This document shows positions 38,420-50,555 of a DNA stretch of 64,000 nt, piece by piece. The DNA is from Cacajao melanocephalus. Taxonomy: Eukaryota > Chordata > Mammalia > Primates > Pitheciidae. Location: positions 28,334 through 92,333 of the forward strand of contig CAUYLG010034946.1 in assembly GCA_963573385.1 (NCBI GenBank), in the 5' to 3' direction. The position numbers and the translations under genes were made by a program. Every line of letters starts with the position of its first letter. Position 1 is the stretch's first letter. The notes under the pieces are model-generated. The model had not been told where the DNA came from and ran no database searches. It saw only the letters and a list, made by a program, of their open reading frames with translations.

Positions 38420-39758
38420 TGTTAAGAAAATGAATAGAGAAGCCACCGATTGGGAGAAGATATATACAAACCACCTTTATGAAAAGGGAGACTTGTATTC
38501 TGAACTCCTAAGAACATTCAAAACTCGAAAAAATGAAGACAAACCGCCCAATAAATAAAAATAAATGGATACATGATTTGAACAGACATACAACCATTGA
38601 GAATTTACCAATGCATGGCAAATAAGCACATGAAAAGATGCTCAAAGGCCAGATGTGGTGGCTCACTCCTGTAATTCTAGCACATTGGGAGGCCAAGGTG
38701 AGCAGATTGCTTGAGATAAGGAGTCTGAGACCAACCTAGGCAACAAGGTGAGACCTCTGTCTCTATTAAAAAAAAAATTAGCTGGGTGTGGTAGTGCACA
38801 CTTGTGGCCTCACCTACTTGGGAGGCTGAGTTGGGAGGATCACTTGAGCCCAGAAGAGGAAGGTTGCAGTGAGCCAAGATCATGCCACTGCACTCCAGCC
38901 TGGGTGACATGGCAATACTCTGTCTCAAATACATACAATTGATTTTGAATATGTATTCAAAATCATTAGTAACTGAAACATGCAAATTTAAATGAGATAC
39001 AAGTACACAGATATCCAAATGCTTAAAGCAACAACAACCAGAACCAAAAAAACCATCAATCTGACTATACTAAGTGCTGACACAGACGAAAATTGAAGCT
39101 CTCATATATGGCTGTAGGATACAAAATGATACAGTTGTTGGGATAATAACCTAGCAGGTTATATATATATATATAAAGTTGAGCACATTCTTAGCATTTG
39201 AGGTGGCAATCCCAGTGTTAGGTGTTTAACTTAAAGAAATAATTACTTATGTTCAAACAAATATGATTGTTTAAATGAATACAGGTTTATTCGTAACTGC
39301 AAAACTGAAAGCAAGGTAAATTTTCAACTGGCAAACATACAATTAGATTGCGGTACAGTCAGAAATTGAGATATTTCTCAACAATTAAAAATAAACAAAG
39401 AAAACGCTGGCACTTAACTAGTGGTTTACCGGCAGTGCAATAACTAGAACACACGGAGAACTGGATAAATCACAAGTGCTATAGTCAGGGTGATGGAAGT
39501 CACACTCAAATGACTACATATAGTTTAATTCTCTCTACGTGACTTTCCAGAACAGGCAATGCTGTAGGGATAAAAATTTGTTCCATGTTTGTCAGGGGAT
39601 GTGGGTTGGGAAAAAGTTTGAGCACAAAGAGGCACAGGGGAACATTTTGGAATGATAAAACTATTTCCATATCACGACTGTGGTAATAGTTACCATCAAA
39701 GAGTACAAACTCCAGAAGCGTGCACCCAAAAAAATAAATAAATGTAACTACATAGAAG
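38420..39758 (+). mobile_element. Old L1M fragment, plus strand, hosting an Alu and a retrocopy
   Basis: Diverged L1M ORF2/3' UTR: GGCAAATAAGCACATGAAAA before the Alu, GTAACTGAAACATGCAAATT after it, and GGCAATCCCAGTGTTAGGTG later. The right part to 39758 (CAGGGGAACATTTTGGAATG, ACTGTGGTAATAGTTACC) fits an L1M 3' UTR. The AP1S2 retrocopy inserted at its end. Confidence 0.75.
38647..38934 (+). mobile_element. AluJ/S-type element, plus strand
   Basis: GGCCAGATGTGGTGGCTCAC to GTGACATGGCAATACTCTGT with a very short tail. It interrupts the L1M between the GATGCTCAA segment and its continuation. Duplications are not clear. Confidence 0.92.
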
Positions 39759-39771
39759 ACATATGGATATA
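39759..39771 (+). repeat. Left target-site duplication of the AP1S2 retrocopy
   Basis: ACATATGGATATA is repeated exactly at 41213-41225, after the A-rich tail. Confidence 0.93.
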
Positions 39772-41212
39772 ACCACGGCTTCTGTTCCTCAGCAAGGCGA
39801 CAGGGGCTTCCCCTTAGCCGCTGCCGCCGGCCAAACTCCTCCGTGCCCGCGGCCCGCGGCCGCCGTGCAGTTTATGTTGCTTTTTAGTCGTCAGGGAAAG
39901 CTTCGACGGCAAAAATGGTATGTCCCACTATCAGACAAAGAGAAGAAAAAGATCACCAGAGAACTTGTTCAGACGGTTTTAGCACGGAAACCTAAAATGT
40001 GCAGCTTCGTTCAGTGGCGAGATCTGAAGATTGTTTACAAAAGATATGCTAGTCTGTATTTTTGATGTGCTATTGAGGATCAGGACAATGAACTAGTTAC
40101 CCTAGAAATAATTCATCATTATGTGGAATTACTTGACAAGTATTTTGGCAGTGTCTGTGAACTAGATATCATCTTTAATTTTGAGAAGGCTTATTTTATT
40201 TTGGATGAGTTTCTTTTGGGAGGGGAAGTTCAGGAAACACCCAAGAAAAATGTCCTTAAAGCAATTGAGCAGGCCGATCTACTGCAGGAGTTTCAGAACT
40301 TACACTGAAGCATGCTGGCATGTAGTGTCCATCCATGTGCAGTTTATTCACTGGAATATGTGTCAATCACGTCAACTCAGTTATCTCTGGATGGATGGTT
40401 TAGTTTGGAGATGGTCTGTCGATCAGGCCTCTTCCCGATGGCCTTCTTTGGACCCTAAAACACTGGAGTCTAAACCTTTAGAGGACAGACTACGTTAAGA
40501 AGGGAAAAGATTGGCTGAAAGTAGCAGTAAGTTAAGAACTCCCCATCTATTGCTTCAAATTGTTTAAGATAACCCCTCCCTTTTAGATTAGTGTAGGTAA
40601 TCAGGAGTTGACTGTGAGATATGACATTTTCATTCCAAATTGGCTCATATTTTTACCTCATGTCCATTAAATGCAAATGTAGCCAAGCAAATGATACTGT
40701 TGTCTAATTGTACTTTTTGTAGAATCTTCTCGTTTTTTTGTTAGCAAAACTAAACAGAATTTGCCTTTCTCTTTACTCTTGTTAAATAACAAACCACGTT
40801 CTGTCAAACTGCATTCTTGTCTTACTTTCATATCCCCAGATGTGTAACTCCCTTTTCTTTCTAATTACCATAGTCATCCTGGGTTAATCGTGCAGTTGAT
40901 GCTGATGTACCTTCTGTTTCTGAAGCTTAACGTTTCATAGATAAGGCTACCTTTTTCTAAAAACTTAATGATAACATAATTCAGATACCAAATTGAATTA
41001 TGCTTTAGCGCTAATTGTGATTTTTATCATATGTAAAGCTTACAGCATGAGAAGTGATTAGTAAATATTAAAAAATGAAATGTGTTTTCACTAAAATAGT
41101 TGTTAAGTGTATGTTGCATGTATATAAAAGGTCTTGAATATTTTTGGCTCACTCGTTCATTTTCCAAAAGAATTAAAAATATGATTTTGTAAAAAACAAA
41201 AAACAAAAAACA
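39772..41212 (+). pseudogene. AP1S2P: Processed pseudogene of AP1S2 (AP-1 adaptor sigma-1B)
   Basis: The parent encodes the small sigma subunit of the clathrin adaptor AP-1, which sorts cargo at the trans-Golgi network and endosomes. Here the frame from 39865 runs collinear with AP1S2 for codons 1-142 without a frameshift; [30 protein letters not shown] and [19 protein letters not shown] are recognisable. KPKMCSF favours AP1S2 over AP1S3. The start ATG is GTG (39865-39867) and Cys67 is TGA (40063-40065), so no full protein can be made. After codon 142 (LLQE) the sequence reads FQNLH and stops at 40306-40308 instead of the usual C-terminus, possibly an alternative last exon. No introns. GC-rich 5' UTR at about 39772-39864, ATTAAA at 41172-41177, A-rich tail at 41190-41212. 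Flanking 13-bp duplications ACATATGGATATA lie at 39759-39771 and 41213-41225, the mark of L1-mediated retrotransposition. The AP1S2P symbol means only 'pseudogene of AP1S2'; I do not know the official name of this copy. Confidence 0.95.
41172..41212 (+). terminator. Poly(A) signal and tail of the retrocopied AP1S2 mRNA
   Basis: The ATTAAA variant signal at 41172-41177 precedes an A-rich, C-interrupted tail beginning about 41190. This marks the 3' end of the reverse-transcribed mRNA. Confidence 0.8.
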
Positions 41213-41225
41213 ACATATGGATATA

Positions 41226-42820
41226 TAAAAATATACAAAACATACATTGATAAACTTAAAGAAATAACAAGAACAACAAAAATATAGACTTCTACTTGCA
41301 AATTAATCTCTATTTTCCCCAAATGACTCTCACTGAAATAGCAATTACTTAAGAAATAGCAAATTTTCTAACTTCCCAACAACCTCTGATGATCATGTTT
41401 CAGCAAAACAATTTTTCTGGTAATAAATGAGGTATCTAATTACATTAGAGATTAAGATTCTATTAATATAACAGGTGCATTATTCTACCTGCTTACTTTT
41501 TATAAACTGGCTTAAATAAATCAAGGATCATAATAGCTTCTGATTTCCATATCATGACTGTAATATGAAGTCATGAAGTGGAGGAAGTATTCAAAGTGAG
41601 ATGGACTGCAATGAAATATAGGGCTTAGCGAAAACTTTTCCAAGGTATATTATTAAGTTTCGGTTTTCACACTGTATAAACATTTTATATGTTAATAAAA
41701 TCAAATCAAACAGGTTACAAAACCACACTTATAAACTCTACCAACAATAAAAGAAGAAATCTAATTTTACATCAAATTGAGAGCAATATTGAGTATTGTG
41801 TTAATAAGAAAACAAATTGCCAAAGTTAACACAAACAGATATAGTGATGTTATTAGAAACTATGGTTTTTGGTATAAGAAGAATGCAGATTCAAATACAA
41901 AATAATAAAATAATTTGCTTGTGGGAATTCCTAAACAATGTGTAAATATATCGAATTATATTTTGCACTTTGAATAGTTCCAATATTCGTCAATCGCATA
42001 TTTTAAAAGGAACTTTTAAAAATGCAATGCTAAAATATAAGTAACAATGTAAATCTAAACTCACAATTTCTTAAAGAAAATGTGTACTGTAACTCAGTCC
42101 AGTACTAAGGTCTACAAGCTATGATGTCAGTGTAACAATGAAACAATCCTCAGATCTTGACTTCTAATTATTGTTGTTATTAAAAAAGAATCCAGGCTCG
42201 TTGGGAAAATGGCTGATTTCATGGGTTGGGAGACTATGAGGTGAGCCAAGAATATCCTATTTTGTGCCCCAAAGAAAGAAAGAGCTGAAAGATGAATTTA
42301 GAACATATCCAAAGGACTCAATAATAAATTTGTTTTTATCCTTCCTTTTTGATGAAAGTTTTAACTGCTGTGGTAGTAGATCGGTTTCACAACAGATGCT
42401 AAAGATGCCATGGTGAAAATATATCACTTTCACACATGTATATATAGTAAGTATAAGGTGTTTCAACATTTGATACAGTAATTGATTCACAGGAGAACCT
42501 CCTTCCTGTAACCAACACTATAGTCTTGTTAGATATTTTGTATCTGCACTATTTGGCCGTAGGATTATACCCATTATTCATTAGTACAATTCATATTATG
42601 CTGAAAGAGGGAAGTCTGAAATGAGAAATGACACATTTGTCTAATGTCTGAATCTTAGTGGATTTTAATAATTTTTGCACATCCAACTAGTCTCTCCTTT
42701 GCCTTCGAGACTGCCTTCTCAATAAATGTAACTTGGATTCATTTGGCCTTCTGCATAAAGCAAACAAGAGTAACCTTCAAAAATGCATTTGCTAAAAGGA
42801 AAATTTTATCCACTGTTTGA
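41226..42820. other. Unassigned sequence, repeat-poor
   Basis: About 1.6 kb of AT-rich sequence with no recognised repeat or gene. The short frame 42257-42490 is unsupported. Confidence 0.4.
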
Positions 42821-42964
42821 GTTTCACCTGCAGCACACAATTCAACTGTGAAAGAAGTGACATTCAGACCTTGGGATCTTTAGTTTTAGTAAGTTTCACC
42901 TGCAGGACACAATTCAACTGTGAAAGAAGTGACATTCAGACACTGGGATCTTTAGTTTTAGTAA
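42821..42964 (+). repeat. 72-bp perfect-phase tandem duplication
   Basis: Two adjacent 72-bp copies (42821-42892 and 42893-42964) beginning GTTTCACCTGCAG and ending TTAGTTTTAGTAA differ at only about three positions. The 72-bp length keeps an open frame (42817-43203) with a repeated 24-residue unit, but that frame runs on into an Alu and is not a gene. Confidence 0.96.
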
Positions 42965-43090
42965 GTTTATTTGGTTCCTTTTATAGTGAATTTCCTGTTT
43001 GGAAAAGTACAGTATATGTTCAGCAAGATAGCTCTTGCTTAAATAAAAATCATAGCAATGTTTTGAAAATATTGTTGAAAATGTTACACT

Positions 43091-43393
43091 TTATTTTTAT
43101 TTATTTGTTTATTTTTGAGATGGTGTCTCGCTCTGATGCCCAGGCTGGAGTACAACAGCGGGATCTCGGCTCACTGCAACCTCTGCCTTCTGTGTTCAAG
43201 TGATTCTCTTGCCTCAGCCTCCTGAGTAGATGGGATCACAGGCACGTGCCACCATGCTGGCTTATTTGTGTTTTTAATAGAGACAGGGTTTCACCGTGTT
43301 AGCCAGAATGGTCTCGATCTCCTGACCTTGTGATCCTCCCACCTTGGCCTCCCAAAGTGCTGGGATTATAGGCATGAGCCATTGCACCCAACC
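43091..43393 (-). mobile_element. Alu element, minus strand
   Basis: TTTGAGATGGTGTCTCGCTC to AAGTGCTGGGATTATAGGCA. TACACT occurs at 43085-43090 and 43394-43399 and is the likely target-site duplication. Confidence 0.94.
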
Positions 43394-44259
43394 TACACTG
43401 TTTAAATAAGCAATTATATGTATTATGTGCTTGTAATAATTGTATAATTTAGGTATAATTTTAAGGAACCATTCATTTTCTAATATTTTCTGCTTCAAAT
43501 TCAGTGTATTAGGTAAAAAATGTTCAATGATGCATGATCATTTTGGAAATGTGGCCAAGAAAATGAAATCGTACAATAACCTCAAATTTAAATATCCTTT
43601 CCTGGTTACTACATAAAACATCAAAACAATATAATATATGTAATATTGTATTTCATGTTGGATGTTATCGCAGGTCCTCAATTTTTATGGCTTATAATTT
43701 TACAAAAATAACTCAGTTTTCCAATCATTTCTTTTCCATGTGGAAAACTATGTCTATTTAACTATAATCTTTTTGATACCATCTGTCACTTAAATTTCAG
43801 AATTGCATCCACATTTTGAGGCAATTTCTTTGTCTCTGGTAGAGAAGGAGATTGTTTCTCACTCCTTTGAGTGGCTATGTGAAGTGATTGGAGGTTATCC
43901 AACTTGTCTTCTTTTAGAAGCATTTCACACATTTGAGAAATAACATTACAATATATCTTCAAAAATAAGAAAGAAAATTCATCTGTGTTCAACAAATATT
44001 TACTTTCTTCACTCCAAAAATCAGACTGTAGAAATCGTACATAGTATAGAGAATATTTAATCACTTCATATTGGAGGTCTATCACAAATATAAATGTTTC
44101 TATCATAGCATTATTTATGTTTATATAAGAAAAATATTTATTTTTAATTTTTATTTTCTGGTGTATAATACAGAATAGGAATTTGGAAATATAGAAGATA
44201 GGAAACAACAAAATTAAAATCACGTATATTTTGTATTATTTCTTTTAGCATTTATTTAT
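43394..44259. other. Unassigned sequence with an orphan open frame
   Basis: AT-rich DNA containing a 145-codon minus-strand open frame at 43786-44223. The product starts hydrophobic (about residues 1-20, rich in I/L/F) and ends with a charged segment (LLKEDKLDNLQSL, then SEKQSPSLPETKK). It matches no family I recognise. In AT-rich DNA of this size a frame of that length can occur by chance. No promoter or splice context was identified. Confidence 0.35.
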
Positions 44260-44745
44260 TTTTGTGTGTTTTGTAAAATTAAGAACAAGATACACAAGCA
44301 TATGCATTCGTACAATTTAATTATATCATTCAAGATAATATTGAAATTATTTTTCATTGATAATTTTTTATTGTTTAATTTTAACTTTTTTAGAATTAAT
44401 AGGCCAACATAACAGAAAAAATATTAATCATTTTAAAGGGTTGTTGTATACCTGCATAGATTCCTTACTGAGAATATTGTATCTTTAATGATGTATCTCA
44501 TATTGGAAAGCCCTGTTTCCTTTTTTTCGTATTTGACCTTTTCATATGATAATCTTTGCATACACATATTTCTAGATAATTTTGATAGATCTTTACAATA
44601 GACTCCAGTAAATGAAATTACTGTGACAAAATGTAGGGTTGTAAGGTCACTGGTTCAGGGTGTTAATGTTTTTCCAAAAAGAAATAGTAATAATATTGCC
44701 AACAGCATTGAATGAGAATGTCTTGTTGATCTTCCTTTTAATCAT
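44260..44745 (-). mobile_element. Possible very old L1M fragment, minus strand
   Basis: Text such as TAAATGAAATTACTGTGACA and AATATTGCCAACAGCATTGA loosely follows an ancient L1 3' region in reverse orientation. Divergence is high, so the call is tentative. Confidence 0.4.
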
Positions 44746-44747
44746 AG

Positions 44748-45065
<318 letters not shown>

Positions 45066-47090
45066 CATTGTGTTGTCTTTAAAAAAAGAAATAATGTTAT
45101 GGTAAAGACTTCTATCTCGTTATTAATGGTGCATTTATGACTAGATGGAAGGATAAACATCATTTTTTGATATGTTTATTATTAGCCCTGCATAAAATGT
45201 TTACCTCCATTAAAACAATCAGGACAAGGATTTTGCTCTATATTTAAAATCTAGTTTTTGTCATATTTTTATGTTGACAAGCATGTCTCTTTGTTGTACT
45301 TCATTGATCCTCTTACATTTTCAAAATATATTCATTTTGAAAATCCGATGTATGTTCTTCCTTGAGAAAAAAGAAAGTACAATATTACAGATGACAAGAT
45401 TAATAACTAATAGAATCTTTGTTAATGCCTTATTATTATTCTATTTGAAGAATTAGTCTGGCAATTCATCCTATTTAGAGAGGCTGCATTTTGACCCATT
45501 TTAAAGTGCAATCATGTTTTCTTTTTCTTTTTCTGGTGATGCTAAAGTTTTTTCCCTCTTATACCTTTTTTCCTCTTTTTTACACTTGTTTACCTCATAT
45601 GCCTTTTTCTCTCTTTTTCAAGTGATGCTATACTCAAAAGAAAATATTCTAATAGAAAAGAAAAGAAACAAAAACACAGAAAGGAAGAGAAAATAAGAGC
45701 CACAGAAACAGGCCAAAAACCTGCTGGTGGAAATGCAACAGAAGCTACCTCTCTCAGACAATATTTCTCTGCTGAATTCCAGTGAAGCACAATATGGCTC
45801 ACTTGGAAGCCTGGCTGGAATCTGGGTATTGTTTTAAGCCATTCAGGAAATGAAATCACAAGTAGGCATTGAGGTGGGTACTATTTCTAATCCACATACA
45901 TATTTCTATGCACATTTATCTATTCTTGTTTACATATGTATACATACGTAAAATATGCTGAAAATCCAGCACAATTACTGTCAAAATCCTCCACAATTGA
46001 TTTAATTAGACAATCTGTGAATAATCCAAGTTTTTAAAACAAATGGTTGCTGTGCAGCCATTCATGTGGGTGGTGTTGACAGCAGGGTGTTGAGAGAGGA
46101 AAAGCATCTGATCCCTATCTTCAGGCATTTGTATTAACATGTGAGCCCCGAATACCATAGAACCACATACTTTATTTCATGGAATTGTGAAATAGGATGA
46201 TAGGGGTATAAGTAAGCAACTCCTCTCTGAGGGATTCAGGAAATTCTTCACCAGGAGAATGGTGTCTGAGCTGAGAGAGAAAGTGGTGGGGTCACAGCCT
46301 GGAAGAACACACAGCACTGTGACATGCAGCACAGGCCGTTTCAGAGATGGAGACCCCACATGTTATGTGAGGCCCCTGGGTAAGGAACAAGAGTGGAGAA
46401 AGAGGAGAAGACCACAGCATCCACCTACTGACTTCTCTGGGTGGCTTTGACTGTGCTGTACTTGGAAAGACTCCATACAGGGAAGGCTTGCACATTACAA
46501 GGACTTATGTAAAAGTCTAGGAAGCTGACCAAAATGTGTTGAGATGAGATGTGGAGAGAGTGTAACAGGAACAAGGAAAGAAAAAAAGACAGTGGTATGG
46601 AGAGGGGAAGATTGAGGGAATGGGGCGAGGGGGCACTACTCAGATTTGGGGATGGACTGTATGTGCCTAAAAGAGGAGAAAGGAGTATAAATTTTGGGTT
46701 GGCTGACTGAATGACATCTATGAGGAACGAATATGCAGAGATGAGTGAAATTTAATAGAGATGAGAGGATGTGCTGTGGACATTTTTGGCTGGAAGTATC
46801 TACATATGTTTAGTTTGCAATAATGCATTTTGAAAGAAACGTACACTTCCAAATACAAATGTGGATTAAAAAAAATGAAGCATTATCAATAGTCTTTTGT
46901 TTTAACACCTTCTAACTAATTTAGTAATAACGCATCTTCTTTTGAATGAGCTACATCATACAGAGTGCCTCCAGGAGCAAAACAAAATGATAATGAAAAG
47001 ATTCTTAATAATTGCTTTATTGCTCATCAGCACTTTGGTCAACTCAGGCTGATTCCATATCTTTACAATAATAACAGCAACAGAGTGAAA
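45066..47090. other. Unassigned sequence
   Basis: About 2 kb. A pyrimidine-rich patch at 45515-45625 and a purine-rich patch at 45640-45700 are evident. The 46140-46780 region is G/A-rich and may be an old decayed repeat. No gene is supported. Confidence 0.35.
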
Positions 47091-47285
47091 TGTTTTATAA
47101 TTAAAAAAATGACATACAAGGTGCACAGTCATGGTCCTATTTATCTCATCGCTCTGCAGGTAGAATAATACTGTTATTATTTTTAACTTTAGATACAAAA
47201 GGTTAAGTAATTCTTTGAGATAATATAGCTAGATTTTAGAAAAGCTTAGAATTTGATCTTTAAATTCAGAATCCGATATCAAAAA
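47091..47285 (+). mobile_element. MIR (mammalian-wide SINE) remnant
   Basis: The order CTCTGCAGGTAGAATAATAC, then ACTTTAGATACAAAAGGTTAAG, then GATAATATAGCTAGATTTTAG follows the MIR core and 3' region, with heavy divergence. Confidence 0.55.
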
Positions 47286-47840
47286 ATTTAAAAAGCATCG
47301 TTTTGAAGATGTACTTGAAATATTTGTAAGAGTGTAAGTACATATGTGTGAAATTAATATTCTGTGCATGTACCTCTGCATCTCTTTCTCTTCGTATAAA
47401 GACACCAGTCCTGTGGATTTGAGTTCTATCTTGATGACCTAATTTACCCTTAATTACATCCTTAAAGCCTCTATCTTCAAATACAGTGCAAGTGGAGAGT
47501 GAGGTGAGGGGGAGACAGAATCAGACCGTAACAGAGAGTAATGGATGCATAAACACATTTAGATTTTGTGAATTCAATTCCTCTGCAAATCCATAATCAT
47601 TATAATGCATAGTTAATGTCAAACAACCAAAATGTCTCATTGAAAAAATATTGTATAAATATGTAGATGAAAAGTCCATCAATGTTCCAAACAGTAGAAG
47701 CTATGAATGATGAGTCATCTGCTTCTTCCTTCAGTATAGTTGCAAGTTATTCTGATGGAATTAAGTAAAAAGTGGTGCTTAATATTTGCTGAAGTATCTA
47801 GTTTTGTTTTCTCTTTATTCACTTGATGAAAAGTACTCCT
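47286..47840. other. Unassigned sequence
   Basis: Ordinary AT-rich DNA with no feature recognised. Confidence 0.35.
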
Positions 47841-48138
47841 AGGGGCAGTGGCTCATGCCTATAACCCGAGTTACTTGGGAGGCTGAGGTAGAAGAATCAC
47901 TTCAGCCCAGGGCTTTGAGGCTGCAGTGAACTATGGATTGTGCCACTGCATTCCAGCCTGTGTGACAGAGTGAGACCCTATCTCCAAAAAAATTAAAATA
48001 AAAAAAATTCGCCAGATTTGGTGGCACATGACCATAGTCTTAGCTACTTGGGAGGCTGAGGTGGGAGGATTACTTGAGCCAAGGCGTTTGAGGCCAGACC
48101 AGGCAACATAGCAAGACCTCATCTCTAAAGAAATAAAC
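47841..48138 (+). mobile_element. Rearranged pair of Alu monomers
   Basis: First unit 47841-47987: an Alu start (GGGGCAGTGGCTCATGCCTA) joined to right-arm features (CACTGCATTCCAGCCTGTGT) and an A-rich tail. Second unit 48008-48138: GCCAGATTTGGTGGCACATG through GGGAGGCTGAGGTGGGAGGA, then a left-arm type ending (CCAGGCAACATAGCAAGACC). The segment order is not that of a normal Alu dimer. Confidence 0.8.
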
Positions 48139-48590
48139 ACTCCTGGGCACTGATGGAAGTACCGAACATCACCTAATATTGAATCATTTACAATATTTAC
48201 AGTTAGACTCAGATTCACCTATTGTCTATCCCAATATATCTCTCAGCCTTTCTCCTAAACAAGAGAACCAGATCAAAAATGGATATTGCAATGACAGGTT
48301 CAAATGATCATGTTTTACTTGTCTTTTTTTTTCTCCTGATCAGTGTTCTACTCTCAGCTTCATTAGGTCTGCACTTGGCTCTAAACTGTTTGCAGAGCTG
48401 ATTTCATCTATGCATTTCATAGCGGCATCTCCAAAAACAGTCATCAGCCTTGAGCACTGCACTGTAGAAGACTTGAATTCTTAACAACTTCTTAAAATGT
48501 TATATAAAATACAAAAATATAGTCCTGACGTTGGGAAGCAACAAGCAACATGAATTCTGAGGTGGTGGAGAGAAAACAGTCTTTTAAAAA
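48139..48590. other. Unassigned sequence
   Basis: No recognised repeat or gene. Confidence 0.35.
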
Positions 48591-49964
<1,374 letters not shown>

Positions 49965-50006
49965 CTAAAACTAGTATTTTTCTGTATTCACTTAAGAATA
50001 GATGTA

Positions 50007-50275
50007 GGCCAGGTGCAGTGGTTCACACCTGTAATCCCAGCACTGTAGGAGGCTGAGGCGAGTGGATCACTTGAGCTCAGGAGTTGAAGACCAGCCTAGG
50101 CAGCATAGTGAGACCTGGTCTGTAGAAAAAATTGAAAACTTAGCTGGGCATGTTGGTGAGCACCTATATTTGCAGCAACTTGGTAGGCTAAGGTGGGATG
50201 ATCACTTGAGCCCGGGAGGTGCAGGTTGTAGTGAGCCAAGATCACTCCAGCCTAGGTGACAGGGTGAGATCCTGA
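50007..50275 (+). mobile_element. AluJ/S-type element with an expanded purine tail
   Basis: GGCCAGGTGCAGTGGTTCAC to CTAGGTGACAGGGTGAGATC. Full-length apart from a short deletion in the right arm. Its A-tail has been replaced by a long GAAA/GGAA array. Confidence 0.94.
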
Positions 50276-50515
50276 AGAAAGAAAGAGAGAAAGAGAGAAA
50301 GAGAGAAAGAAAGAAAGAGAGAGAAGGAAGGAAGGAAGAGAGAGAGAGAAGGTAGGAAGGAAGGAAGGAAGAGAGAGAGAGTAGGTAGGAAGAAAGGAAG
50401 GAAGGAAGAAGGAAGGAAGAAAGGAAAGAAGGAAGGAAGAAAGGAAGGAAAAGAAAGGAAGAAAGGAAGGAAAAGAAAGGAAGGAAGGAAGAAAGAGAAA
50501 GAAAGAAAGAAAGAC

Positions 50516-50546
<31 letters not shown>

Positions 50547-50548
50547 AA
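50276..50548 (+). repeat. Polypurine (GAAA/GGAA/GAGA)n tract
   Basis: About 270 bp that is almost entirely purine on the plus strand, made of AGAAAG, GGAAGGAAGG and AGAGAGAG blocks, with few pyrimidine interruptions. Both long open frames read from the minus strand here (172 and 102 codons) are Phe/Ser/Leu simple sequence and not genes. Confidence 0.96.
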
Positions 50549-50555
50549 AAAGAAA

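Noticed and set aside
39763..40065. 100-codon open frame that begins before the AP1S2 start
   Set aside because: It starts in the target-site and 5' UTR region and is just the upstream reading of the pseudogene up to its premature stop, not a new gene.
42817..43203. 128-codon frame with a duplicated 24-residue unit
   Set aside because: It results from the in-phase 72-bp duplication and then reads into a minus-strand Alu. No coding evidence.
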